This document shows, in pieces, positions 1-7,929 of a DNA stretch of 64,000 nucleotides. Below the pieces are notes generated by a model. It was given only the letters and a program-made list of their open reading frames with translations. It had not been told where the DNA came from and did no database searches. Source of the DNA: Fictibacillus sp. FJAT-27399 (GTDB lineage Bacteria > Bacillota > Bacilli > Bacillales > Fictibacillaceae); assembly GCF_001510655.1 (NCBI RefSeq), contig NZ_LMVC01000002.1, positions 780,390 through 844,389 of the forward strand. Reading direction: 5' to 3'. The number at the start of each line of letters is the position of its first letter. Positions within the stretch are counted from its first letter, which is position 1. The position numbers and the translations under genes were made by a program.

Positions 1-1
1 A

Positions 2-619
2 GACAGCTCCGGTTTAAGCGGAAAAGCATCGAGTGATCAAATGGGAGAAGTGGATGTAGATGATGCAAGCGTGTTTATGGCCCGGTTTGAAAATGGTGCG
101 ATTGGTACGTTTGAAGCGACTCGTTTTGCTGGCGGAAACCGAAATGGCAACCGTTTCGAAATTAAAGGAGAAAAAGGGTCCATCCGCTGGGATATGGAGA
201 ACATGAATAACCTCGAAGTATTTTTTCAGGATGATGAACCGGGTGCGGAATTGCTGGCTGCCACGGTGGTATGGGAGATTCATTTCGCAATGAAGTTGAT
301 TATCAATACATGGTCGGTGGACAGTGGGTAGCTCATCCTGGCAATGACGGTGTTTTGTATGAAGTGAATATGAAAGACCCGGAGAATCCTCTCACCAAAG
401 GGATCGAAGATTTTGAAGTGAAGTCAGAGCAGTATTACATGCATATCGATCCTGCTGTGAACGTTCATGCAACAACGAGTTTTAGTGACGTAAAAATGCC
501 CGTTGTTTGGACAGAAAAATGGGGGAAGGGCAGGATGTACTACAACAGTCTCGGACATTGTGGCAATGCCACCCGTTAAGGAACTAATGCGCCGTGGATT
601 TTTATGGGCTGCTAAATAA
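2..619 (+). pseudogene. Gfo/Idh/MocA oxidoreductase fused by deletion to ThuA-like protein
   Basis: The reading frame entering from the window edge encodes the C-terminal half of a Gfo/Idh/MocA sugar dehydrogenase (MARFENGAIGTFEATRFAGG, then KGEKGSIRWDMEN). Near 240-250 it gives way, in another frame, to the second half of a ThuA-like domain ([27 protein letters not shown]). The ThuA frame breaks again near 565, where a shifted frame supplies the usual tail [14 protein letters not shown] before a stop at 617-619. Both families act in sugar or sugar-alcohol catabolism and are often neighbours. I infer one deletion that removed the end of the first gene and the start of the second. Neither product can be functional. 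Confidence 0.8.
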
Positions 620-637
620 TAAGGGAGGCTTTAAAAA

Positions 638-959
638 ATGAAACAAATTAAAGTGGGAATTATAGGCTGTGGGTATATTAGCCGCATCTATATTACCAAT
701 TTAAAGAAATATCCCGGCGTTGCCACTTACGCACGGATATACCGATAATAACCGAGGAATCAGCGTTGCGGACCTCGCACGAGCCATTACAGAAAGTGAT
801 GATCATAGAGCTCATGGAGATATGGCGTATCATGTTTTGGAAGCGATGCAAGGTTTCCATAATGCATCTCTTGAAGGTAAACATTATTTAATGCAAAGTA
901 CATGCAGTCGCCCTGCAGCAATGCCGCAACAAAATGTAGAGATTAAGGGAGTTCGATGA
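638..959 (+). pseudogene. Gfo/Idh/MocA oxidoreductase with large internal deletion
   Basis: A good RBS (AAGGGAGG) precedes ATG 638. The first 28 or so residues are a typical NAD-binding start (KVGIIGCGYISRIYITNLKK). Near 718 the frame jumps to the extreme C-terminus of the same family (LTHGYTDNNRGISVADLARA, then HVLEAMQGFHNASLEGKHY). Roughly 270 residues in the middle are missing, including the catalytic EKP and substrate-binding region. The stop overlaps the next gene start (ATGA at 956-959), so this was translationally coupled to the epimerase that follows. It is a clear pseudogene. Confidence 0.8.
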
Positions 960-1390
960 CAGCCTACATTGAAGAGATAGTATGTTTTAATGAAGCGGCG
1001 ATTAGGGCCGGAAATGAGTATCTGGAGGTAGTTCTGGTACCTAAATGGGGAAGTAACCTTATTTCTCTAAAATGGAAAAAGGGAAACTTAGAACTATTAA
1101 GAACTCCCTCCACAAAAGAGGAATACATCTCAAAGCCTTATTTATATGGTATTCCTATTTTATTTCCGCCAAATCGCATTGACCGCGGTGAATTCACATA
1201 CAATCAAAAAACATACCGGTTTTACTATTAATGAAAAAGACAATAATACTCACCTTCATGGATTGTTATATGATAAGCCTTGGAAGTTTACGAATGCATG
1301 GCTCCGATATATCCTTGAACTCAATAACAATACCACCTTTCCTTCTCATCCGTTGGAAAGGTTTTTGTGTTGTTACGATCCAACATGAAC
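956..1390 (+). pseudogene. aldose 1-epimerase (galactose mutarotase family), frameshifted
   Basis: The first 91 codons match the N-terminus of bacillar aldose epimerases (VLVPKWGSNLISLKWKKGN, then YLYGIPILFPPNRIDRGEFT). After codon 91 the sequence continues in another frame as GFTINEKDNNTHLHGLLYDKPWK, containing the conserved HLHG active-site stretch. Downstream the similarity fades, and no C-terminal half with the second catalytic region is visible. The gene was last in an operon with the two broken dehydrogenase genes before it, so the whole sugar-catabolic operon is dead. Confidence 0.7.
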
Positions 1391-1471
1391 CGCCATATGT
1401 AGATGGAAGCGGAGGTACGCTGCGCTAATCACGCCTTCAAAAGATGCGGTAAGCTAATAAGCTAATGTTGT

Positions 1472-1726
1472 TCAGCAAAGAACTTGTTTTAGGCGTTCTC
1501 CGTCCTTGATAGCGTTGATTCCATCGACAATAATAAGAAGAACATCACGTTCCTTAATGGTTAGGATAAAAGAAACGATTTTTGGAATGCAGTCCACTCT
1601 GAACGACTCTCCGTTTTTTTTATATAGGTAAATGTCACTATCAATTGCTTTGGATAGTCGATAAAAGTCTACAATTTTCAAGATCGTAAATGCAGAAGCG
1701 GATACCTTGAAAGATAAAATGTTCAT
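1472..1726 (-). CDS. HPr-like phosphocarrier-family protein lacking the active-site histidine
   Basis: This 84-residue protein fits the HPr fold length. It carries the family tail region (LSKAIDSDIYLYKKNG, then SFILTIKERDVLLIIVDG). I start it at ATG 1726, because a strong RBS (GGAGAAGGGAGA) lies just upstream; the frame is open further but shows nothing conserved there. The N-terminal stretch that holds His15 in true HPr reads KVSASAF, with no histidine. It is therefore unlikely to carry phosphate for PTS sugar uptake. It may be regulatory or structural, like other degenerate HPr paralogues of bacilli. No PTS genes are nearby. Confidence 0.6.
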   Translation of the reverse strand: MNILSFKVSASAFTILKIVDFYRLSKAIDSDIYLYKKNGESFRVDCIPKIVSFILTIKERDVLLIIVDGINAIKDGERLKQVLC

Positions 1727-1904
1727 AATTCCTACTCTCCCTTCTCCTGAAGACTTCACGGTTCTCTTAATTTCATTGTTACACAATACAGTTATATCAA
1801 GTAGAGGGTTATTTTGTCATAAAACCACTTGTTTTGATGAAGGAAAATAATAGATTGTTTCTACTCACCAGTTTGACTATCCAGGCGGCATGAAATCGAT
1901 AGCT

Positions 1905-1932
1905 AGACCTTTCGGATGAAGGGTCTTTTTTT
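1905..1932 (+). terminator. intrinsic terminator
   Basis: AGACC pairs with GGTCT, followed by a run of eight T on the plus strand. It follows the decayed region and precedes the Pho-box promoter. Confidence 0.55.
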
Positions 1933-2030
1933 TATCTTTCAGATTCAGAGCGACTCGTCTCCGTTTTCAGAACAGACAGGCTTATAGCCGATCTCTTTTC
2001 TTCTGTTTTTTTATTACTATTCTGTTAAAT

Positions 2031-2058
2031 TTAACTACTCCTTAACATTCATGTTACA
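2031..2058 (+). promoter_or_regulatory. Pho box of the 5'-nucleotidase
   Basis: Three TTAACA-like hexamers (TTAACT 2031, TTAACA 2042, GTTACA 2053) are spaced exactly 11 bp apart, which is the PhoP direct-repeat pattern of Bacillus. A -10-like TATACT follows at 2068-2073. The downstream gene is a 5'-nucleotidase, a typical phosphate-starvation function. The assignment is pattern-based only. Confidence 0.6.
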
Positions 2059-2103
2059 AACCACTTGTATACTTTAATAGAATAAATACAAAGGAGAATG
2101 TCT

Positions 2104-3526
2104 ATGAATCGCTTTTTTCTTGTCCTATTAAGTTCTGTCATCGCTATTTGCTCTTTTCTAATGAGTGATTTTAGAGCGGCAGCAAAAGAAAACCCGCAAA
2201 AAGCAACGGTGCTGTATTTTAATGATGCGCATGAAATAAGTCCAGTTGTGAATCAATACGGAGATCGCGGTGGTGTTGCGAGACTTAAAACAGTTATTGA
2301 TCGTGTTCGAGAAGAGAACCAAAAGACAATTGTAACATTCGGCGGAGATCTCGGGGGCCGAACGCTATTTGACGGTGTGTTTCAAGGATTCCCTTACTTT
2401 TAATAATTTTGTTGGAACATTGGCAAAACGTTTTCCATAAGAATCTATTAAATTAGAAGAGATCCATTGGAAATTTGACTGCTCGACTAGTTTCTTCGCT
2501 ACATCCGATCCAAAATCAAAATCATGCTGTCCGAAGTTAGCCAGATTAACGTTGATTTCATTAAAAGCTTGTACCATTGGAAGATAATATGGAGGTTAAA
2601 GGGATGAAGGAATCGGAAAAAGTAGACATCATTTTTGCTCTAACACAAGAAACGGTTGAAAAAGACAAACAGTTATTAGCCGCTGTTCCCGAAATTAATG
2701 CCGTATTTACAGAAGAAAATGCGGAAGATCAATCATTTATATATAAATTTGAGAATCGTTACATATTGGCTCCAGAAGGAAACATTGGGTCAGTGGTTCG
2801 GTTAGATATCACAAAACACGGAAAAGACATTCAATTGAAACCAGAAATATTGGAGGTCGATCATACTGTACCAGAGGATCCCAAATTAAAAGAGCTTGCA
2901 ACTTATTATCAAAACAAGTTAGAGGAGGAACTTGGAAAAACCATCGCCCAATTAGAGACTCCTCTTATTTATGGGAATAACCATGAATCGAGGTATCAGG
3001 AAACCAATATCGGTAATTTTGTATCGGATAGTTATCGCTCTTATTACAATGCCGATATCGGTTTCATGCAGGGTGGTGGGATCCGATCTAGTATTCCTGC
3101 CGGAGACTTTACCCTTCGTGATGCCTTCACGATTCTTCCTTTTCGAAATAAAGTCATTCTAGCGAATGTAAAAGGAGAAACCATTCGTGCTGCGCTTGAG
3201 AATGGGGTTTCAAGAGTAGAAAATCTGAGTGGGGGATTTTTACAAGTTTCAGGCATGCAATATTCCTATAACCCTATAAACCTGTTAGAGAGCGAGTAGG
3301 AGATATCCTAGTTAACCACGAACCCCTTAATCTTCAGCAAACATATAAGGTAGCTATGCCAAATTATATGTTTTACGGGGGAGATGGGTTTACTATGTTT
3401 AGTCCAAGCGATCTCATCGTTGATGCGGCCAATGCTAGAACGGATGCTGAAGTATTGATAGAGTACGCAAAGAAGTTGGGTGTTATCAATATAAAAACGG
3501 AAGGGAGAATTAGTGTATCTAAGTAA
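2104..3526 (+). pseudogene. bifunctional metallophosphatase/5'-nucleotidase, broken by internal inversion and frameshift
   Basis: The gene starts at ATG 2104 after AAAGGAG. It has a signal peptide (residues 1-28) and the metallophosphatase motif LYFNDAHEISP plus TFGGDLGG. At about 2392 the coding sense switches to the minus strand: 2577 down to about 2400 encodes NEINVNLANFGQHDFDFGSD, the natural continuation of the same protein. Past 2580 the plus strand resumes (KVDIIFALTQE) and runs through the 5'-nucleotidase C-terminal domain (ETNIGNFVSDSYR, GFMQGGGIRSS). A one-base shift near 3273 hides the tail, which continues to 3526 in another frame (RERVGDILVNHEPLNL, YGGDGFTMF). So there is an inverted inner segment of about 190 bp, probably some lost sequence beside it, and one frameshift. 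Confidence 0.85.
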
Positions 3527-3832
3527 TAACAAGGAAAAGAAATTTGAAAGCCTTGTATTCTACAATTTAAAGGGCTTTTTGATTGTGGAAAGATACATAC
3601 TCTATGAATCTATAAAAGGCCCACAAGATGCCTATAAGCGCAAACAGGGGGAATCAAGAGTTGATAAAAGTTTATGTAAAACAAGTAGTATAATGCTGTT
3701 TTCCCGATTGCCGGCTTTGTAAATCCAAATTAAGATTGTAATAATTTTTAAATATTGGGTAAATCTATCAATTTCTTCATTTTAATACATTATGATGAAA
3801 AAGTTAGTTAACAAATGAGAGGGGAATCATCA

Positions 3833-3949
3833 ATGTCATTGAAACCAGGAAAACCAGGCATGGCACAAAAAATCGTTACAAAGACGAGGGCGAAGAGGAT
3901 TGAGAATAATAGCTTATATAAGTTATTGACACTAAAGACACTAAATTAA
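3833..3949 (+). CDS. 38-residue basic peptide of unknown function
   Basis: The ORF starts at ATG 3833 after a good RBS (GAGAGGGG) and encodes a lysine-rich peptide beginning MSLKPGKPGMAQKIVTKTRA. It stops ten bases before a strong terminator (3959-3984), so it has the layout of a real monocistronic small gene. I do not recognise the family. There is no membrane segment or signal. It could be a small basic spore or nucleic-acid-binding peptide, but nothing in the sequence decides that. Confidence 0.4.
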   Translation: MSLKPGKPGMAQKIVTKTRAKRIENNSLYKLLTLKTLN

Positions 3950-3958
3950 TCAAGAAAG

Positions 3959-3984
3959 GGCAGGTCACCAAGACCTGTCTTTTT
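3959..3984 (+). terminator. intrinsic terminator
   Basis: GCAGGTC, a five-base loop and GACCTGT are followed by TTTTT. It closes the small ORF at 3833. Confidence 0.75.
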
Positions 3985-4026
3985 ATTTGCTCAGTGATAC
4001 GTCTGAACGAAAGTAACATAAACTTG

Positions 4027-4131
4027 ATGTGCAAAGTGGACTCGATTGTTCGGAAATGGCAAAACATGTTATTCTTTTTTATCTTAGGAATGGGGATTTC
4101 ATTCCTTGCAGTATTCTTGATTTTCAATTAA
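4027..4131 (+). CDS. 34-residue single-span membrane peptide
   Basis: This short ORF encodes a charged head (MCKVDSIVRKWQ) and one hydrophobic span of about 20 residues (LFFFILGMGISFLAVFLIF). It ends just before a hairpin at 4156-4188. The RBS is weak, so expression is uncertain. Small one-span peptides of this sort are common in bacilli, but I cannot assign a family. Confidence 0.3.
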   Translation: MCKVDSIVRKWQNMLFFFILGMGISFLAVFLIFN

Positions 4132-4155
4132 TGGGTATAGCACTTTACAGGTTAA

Positions 4156-4188
4156 GAGAACCGTCTCCTTTAGGTGGGCGGTTTTCTC
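4156..4188 (+). terminator. hairpin, probable terminator
   Basis: GAGAACCG pairs with CGGTTTTCTC with a small bulge. The T-rich stretch lies inside the right arm. Confidence 0.4.
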
Positions 4189-4238
4189 ATTACTGGAGAA
4201 TCTTGTTCTCTATGAAACTAAACTGTTTTATAACAGAT

Positions 4239-4276
4239 AATACCCTGCTCACCTTTTCACGGCAAACAGGGTATTA
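4239..4276. repeat. inverted repeat downstream of the yhfH-like gene
   Basis: AATACCCTG pairs with CAGGGTATT across a loop of about 19 bases. It lies just past the stop of the minus-strand zinc-ribbon gene and may end its transcript, although there is no long T run. Confidence 0.4.
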
Positions 4277-4307
4277 GGAGTTGCATAAATTATTCATTGA
4301 CGATCAC

Positions 4308-4436
4308 CTATGCTTCATGTTGTCCCATGCATCTCTCACATTCATAAACGTATGATTCGTGCTGTTCCTCAATCGTTTTTCCGCATTCCCGGCATTGCTT
4401 CTTTGGCAAATTACGATAAAATTCCAACGTCAACAT
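4308..4436 (-). CDS. yhfH: YhfH-like zinc-ribbon peptide
   Basis: This 42-residue peptide (MLTLEFYRNLPKKQCRECGK, then a second CERC) has the two Cys-x2-Cys knuckles and the FYRNLPKK lead typical of the Bacillus YhfH family. The RBS (AGGAGGTAATG) is strong; the in-frame start is ATG 4436. Four cysteines predict one structural zinc. The function of YhfH is unknown. It stands alone. Confidence 0.8.
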   Translation of the reverse strand: MLTLEFYRNLPKKQCRECGKTIEEQHESYVYECERCMGQHEA

Positions 4437-4856
4437 TCAGCATTACCTCCTGTTTTTTTATTAAATTCATTGTATTATAACAGATAAGAATCGTCAACAA
4501 CTGTTATAGGATTATTTTAAAATACTACTAAACTCCTAGATCTTACTTAAACGCTTATTTGTAAGTTCTGTTTTACATAGGCCAGCAAGTGCTAATTTGA
4601 ATTAAAGGGCTGGAAGCTGAAGAGAAATGAGTAAAAATTAAGTAATGAAAAATACATATAAAAATACGATGGGTTTATCACTTTAAGCAGGTTATTGGAG
4701 CTTAAAGACGAATGAATTTAATCATTAACCATATTCAAACCAGTCGCTTTCAAAAACTTTCACTTGTCACCTGAGATATCCATCGTTTAAGATCAAGGCG
4801 TGGAGAATATACTGGATTACTTTATCAATTTTTTGAGGATCTACCTTAAGGAAGTA
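4437..4856. other. intergenic stretch without recognisable gene
   Basis: A+T-rich DNA holding the presumed yhfH promoter near 4440-4500. I see no other coding or structural signal. Confidence 0.5.
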
Positions 4857-4886
4857 ATGACGAAAAACAAGGGGATAAGCTTGCAT

Positions 4887-5180
4887 ATGGAACAAATAGA
4901 CCTATTCGAAGTAATGACGGAAGCTGATTACGAAGCTACAGTAGATGAACCTTATAGCGAGATTACAAGTGTAGTAATTGGCGATGAAGTAAAGGTAATC
5001 ATAAACAAAGCTGATACAACAGAGGATCGAAGCTACAAGGAAGATTTTTTAAAAGGCAAAGGAAAAGTCATAAAAATGGAGCAAACCAGGGAAGGTAAAA
5101 CAGTCTGCTATGTTTCATTTAGCGGTAAGAACAGAGAGGCTGTTTTATATGACAGTGACTTATTGATATGCATTAACTGA
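4887..5180 (+). CDS. hypothetical protein, possibly phage-derived
   Basis: The frame encodes about 97 residues from MEQIDLFEVMTEADYEAT, with a beta-rich centre (SVVIGDEVKVIINK, then VCYVSFSGKNREAVLYDSDL). The shape resembles short phage or plasmid proteins of bacilli that begin MEQxDLF and end with an F-Y-x-x-D-L element. I cannot name it. An in-frame ATG at 4857 has a closer RBS (AAGGAAG) and would add ten residues. A strong terminator follows at 5255. Confidence 0.5.
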   Translation: MEQIDLFEVMTEADYEATVDEPYSEITSVVIGDEVKVIINKADTTEDRSYKEDFLKGKGKVIKMEQTREGKTVCYVSFSGKNREAVLYDSDLLICIN

Positions 5181-5254
5181 ATAAGGGCTTAACACCGATT
5201 CATTTTAACCACATAATATAATTACATTAATAAAGAACATAAGTATTTAGTCGA

Positions 5255-5280
5255 AAAAGGCCCTTTATCGGGCCTTTTCT
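5255..5280 (+). terminator. strong intrinsic terminator
   Basis: AAAAGGCCC and GGGCCTTTT pair perfectly. It is the first of four hairpins in 270 bp and closes the gene ending at 5180. Confidence 0.8.
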
Positions 5281-5351
5281 CAGGTGCGATGAGGATGGAA
5301 GAAGAACAAAAAGTAGTTTTGATGGGCAAGCTCCCTTTATACACTCAAAAA

Positions 5352-5387
5352 AGCAGTGCGATTTCATAAGAAACGCACTGCTTTTTA
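5352..5387 (+). terminator. intrinsic terminator
   Basis: AGCAGTGCG and CGCACTGCT form a nine-pair stem followed by TTTT. A 26-codon frame (5289-5369) with a poor RBS ends inside it; I do not count that as a gene. Confidence 0.7.
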
Positions 5388-5414
5388 ATATTGAAGCATT
5401 GTTTAAGATATAGC

Positions 5415-5459
5415 TTACATTAAAAAAACCTTCATTAACTGAAGGTTTTTTTAATGTAA
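5415..5459. terminator. bidirectional terminator, 20-bp perfect stem
   Basis: The arms run 5415-5434 and 5440-5459, with a core AACCTTCA/TGAAGGTT bounded by seven A on one side and seven T on the other. It would stop transcription from both sides. Confidence 0.7.
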
Positions 5460-5495
5460 ATGAGTGGATTGACTGTATATGATTTGTGACTATTT

Positions 5496-5526
5496 CAGGC
5501 GCTTACGCCTGCCTTGCGGTTTTTTT
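5496..5526 (+). terminator. intrinsic terminator
   Basis: CAGGCG, a CTTA tetraloop and CGCCTG are followed by a short spacer and seven T. Confidence 0.6.
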
Positions 5527-5755
5527 AGACAGATGCTTGAAACCCAATTCGAATCTTCAACATGAGACTGCAATGACTACTAAGAATAACGCGAAAAGAA
5601 CGAATTGAGATAATTTTTTTGTCTAATTAACATAGTTTTTCGACAATATGTAAAGTTTAGCATCCAAATGTTTTTACGTAATGTATAGTGAAAAATTATG
5701 GTAAAGGAGGTATAGTTAAAATATTCAGAATTTTATAATCGTTATATAGTAATTG

Positions 5756-5801
5756 GAGAATCGCCGCTTATCGGCAGGAGACCCTTAAGCATTCTCTTTT
5801 T
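5756..5801 (+). promoter_or_regulatory. structured leader or attenuator before the amidohydrolase cluster
   Basis: GAGAAT (5756) pairs with ATTCTC (5791), followed by TTTTT. Inside lies a second stem, GCCG-CTTAT-CGGC. The element sits about 210 bp ahead of the first amidohydrolase start. The form suits a terminator with an enclosed hairpin, or a small regulatory leader. It fits no riboswitch class I know. Confidence 0.35.
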
Positions 5802-6011
5802 ATGTAAAAAATCCTCCGCATACATGAAGAAAATCATGCCTCAAGAATCTTCAGCCAAACAATGAATTTCCATCATACATTTAAACTAATTTTATGGAAA
5901 TATTTACCTGTATAAGCTCAAGTGAAGTTCCAAATTCTTACGAAATTTCATCATTGGGAACAACGGTACCTCCAAAGACTCTTTCAATCTAAAGGTAGAA
6001 GGGATGTTTTT

Positions 6012-7658
6012 ATGAAGGCCGATGTGGTGTTTATAAATGGGGAAGTTATAACAGTAGATGAAAGAAATACAGTTGTTGAGGCTGTAGCGGTAAAGTCAAA
6101 TCGAATCGTAATTGTCGGTTCAAATGAGGAAGTTAAAGATTGTATCGGCACACAAACAGAAATATTTGATCTACAAGGAAAAACGCTCCTTCCGGGATTC
6201 ATCGATTCTCATCTTCATCTTATATTATATGGCGTAAACCAGTTAGCGGTAAGCTGTAAAGCTGAGCACGTCGACTCTGTTGCGGTTATGTTAGATGACC
6301 TGCGAAAAAAAGCTCTGGAAACTCCTAAAGGTGAATGGATACGTGCCTGGGGTTTCAATGAGACGGCTGTAGAAGAAAAGCGTTATCCAACGATCGGTGA
6401 ACTGGATGCCATTTCAGTAGAACATCCTATTATCGTTTCGAGAACTTGCGGACATATTAGTGTAGTAAATCGCAAGGCATTAGAGCTAGCGCAAATTAGC
6501 GAAAATACAGAGGACCCTAAAGGAGGAGTTTATGAGCGTGATCAAGGAGGAGGACTGACAGGACGATTGATTGAAGCGGCAAACATGGCAATAAATGAAG
6601 TTGCCAGTTACACAGATGGTGAATTAAGAAAGGCCATGAAAATTTCCTCGGATCATTTCGTTGCAGCTGGTATTACAAGTATTCATGATGCAGGCGGATA
6701 TGGTCCAGACAGTTACCGATTGCTCCAGCAAGCTGTGATGGATAATGATATCCGTGTTCGCATATATGCCATGATTTGTTCCCTAAATAATTCCCATGAA
6801 TTTGTAGATAAAATGATCAAAGCGGGTGTCGTGACAGGGACAGGAAATGCGAGATTCAAAGTGGGATCCGCTAAATTGTTTATGGATGGTAGCAGCACCG
6901 GACCTACAATTGCCACCCGTGTTCCATATACCAGTGATTCTAATAATTCAGGAATTCTTTACTATAGTGAGGAGGAAATCTATCTAGTTTTAGGTCAAGC
7001 ACACAAAAAAGGCTATCAAATTACTGTACATGCACAAGGGGATAAAGCCATCGAGATGTATTTGAATTGTGTCGAGAGGGCACTGGAGGAATCTCCTAGG
7101 GAAAACCATCGCCATCGAATCGAACATGCGGGCATTTCTGCTCCTGATTTACAGGAGAGAATGAAAAAGCTAGGGGTAATACCCATTCCAAATCCTCCAT
7201 TTCCATATGAATTTGGAGACATATATGTCCACCATTATGGTGATCGTGTGAATCACATGTATGCTGTACGTGATTTTATTGATAATGGCATCATGACAGC
7301 CGGCGGATCAGATGCACCAGTTACCGATTATAATCCTTTACTAGGAATTCATGTGGCGGTTAATCGAAAAAGCCGATCAGGCATGGAGATAGGGAAGGAT
7401 CAATCAATCAGCGTAATGGAAGCTATTCGACTATACACACGGAACGGGGCATATGCGAGTTTTGATGAAGACATAAAAGGAAGCATTGAGGTTGGAAAGT
7501 TAGCTGATCTCGTTATTTTAAATGACAGCATCTTACATGCGGATCTAACTAAAATTAAAGATCTACGCGTGGAGACAACGATGATTGATGGTGAAATAGT
7601 ATACCAAAGTAAAGGGTTAGTGAAAAATCAGATTGTTCATGAATCGGATGTTTTGTGA
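6012..7658 (+). CDS. YtcJ-type metal-dependent amidohydrolase (copy 1)
   Basis: This 548-residue protein belongs to the YtcJ/amidohydrolase-3 branch of the amidohydrolase superfamily. Metal-ligand motifs are intact: HLH (residues 67-69) in GFIDSHLHL, K288 in SAKLFMDGS, H340 in HAQGD, H372 in HRIEHAG and D434 in GGSDAPV. I start it at ATG 6012 after AGAAGGGATG; the same start layout recurs in its paralogue at 9562. Members hydrolyse amide or N-acyl bonds of small molecules, usually in the cytosol. The neighbours (a symporter, a C45 hydrolase, a second copy) suggest import and stepwise cleavage of an unknown amide. The substrate cannot be read from the sequence. Confidence 0.85.
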   Translation: MKADVVFINGEVITVDERNTVVEAVAVKSNRIVIVGSNEEVKDCIGTQTEIFDLQGKTLLPGFIDSHLHLILYGVNQLAVSCKAEHVDSVAVMLDDLRKKALETPKGEWIRAWGFNETAVEEKRYPTIGELDAISVEHPIIVSRTCGHISVVNRKALELAQISENTEDPKGGVYERDQGGGLTGRLIEAANMAINEVASYTDGELRKAMKISSDHFVAAGITSIHDAGGYGPDSYRLLQQAVMDNDIRVRIYAMICSLNNSHEFVDKMIKAGVVTGTGNARFKVGSAKLFMDGSSTGPTIATRVPYTSDSNNSGILYYSEEEIYLVLGQAHKKGYQITVHAQGDKAIEMYLNCVERALEESPRENHRHRIEHAGISAPDLQERMKKLGVIPIPNPPFPYEFGDIYVHHYGDRVNHMYAVRDFIDNGIMTAGGSDAPVTDYNPLLGIHVAVNRKSRSGMEIGKDQSISVMEAIRLYTRNGAYASFDEDIKGSIEVGKLADLVILNDSILHADLTKIKDLRVETTMIDGEIVYQSKGLVKNQIVHESDVL

Positions 7659-7728
7659 AATAAAGATCCATTTTGGAAATACACAAAATCATAGATTCAG
7701 TAAATAGTATCTAAAAGGAGGGTATGTT

Positions 7729-7929
7729 TTGAAATCCATTAAACTGTTGCTCTTTTTGCCTTTTATCGGAGTATTAGGTTTCATGCCGTTAGCAAACAGG
7801 ATCGAGCCTTATGTACTAGGGATGCCTTTTCTCTTATTTTGGATTGTATCTTGGATGGTGCTGTCTGCTGCTATTTTGATGATTGTTTATAAGCTTGATC
7901 CTGATAATAAAGGGAGCGATGTAGAATGA
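7729..7929 (+). CDS. DUF3311-type small subunit of a solute:sodium symporter
   Basis: This 66-residue protein has two hydrophobic segments (LLLFLPFIGVLGFMPLAN and LLFWIVSWMVLSAAILMIVY) and a short charged tail. It starts at TTG 7729 behind AAAAGGAGGG. Small DUF3311-like proteins are regularly encoded directly before SSS-family permeases, and here the stop overlaps the next start by four bases (ATGA), which implies coupled translation. It probably forms part of the transporter. Confidence 0.75.
   Translation: MKSIKLLLFLPFIGVLGFMPLANRIEPYVLGMPFLLFWIVSWMVLSAAILMIVYKLDPDNKGSDVE

Larger units (their letters stand above)
5181..6011. other. 830-bp intergenic region
   Basis: Holds the four hairpins and the structured leader listed separately. 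I see no gene. The last 200 bp should contain the promoter of the amidohydrolase cluster. Confidence 0.5.

Noticed and set aside
3513-3722. 69-codon plus-strand frame after the 5'-nucleotidase
   Set aside because: It overlaps the true tail of the nucleotidase in another frame and has no family match.
5289-5369. 26-codon frame between two terminators
   Set aside because: Poor RBS, and the frame ends inside a terminator stem. More likely spacer DNA.
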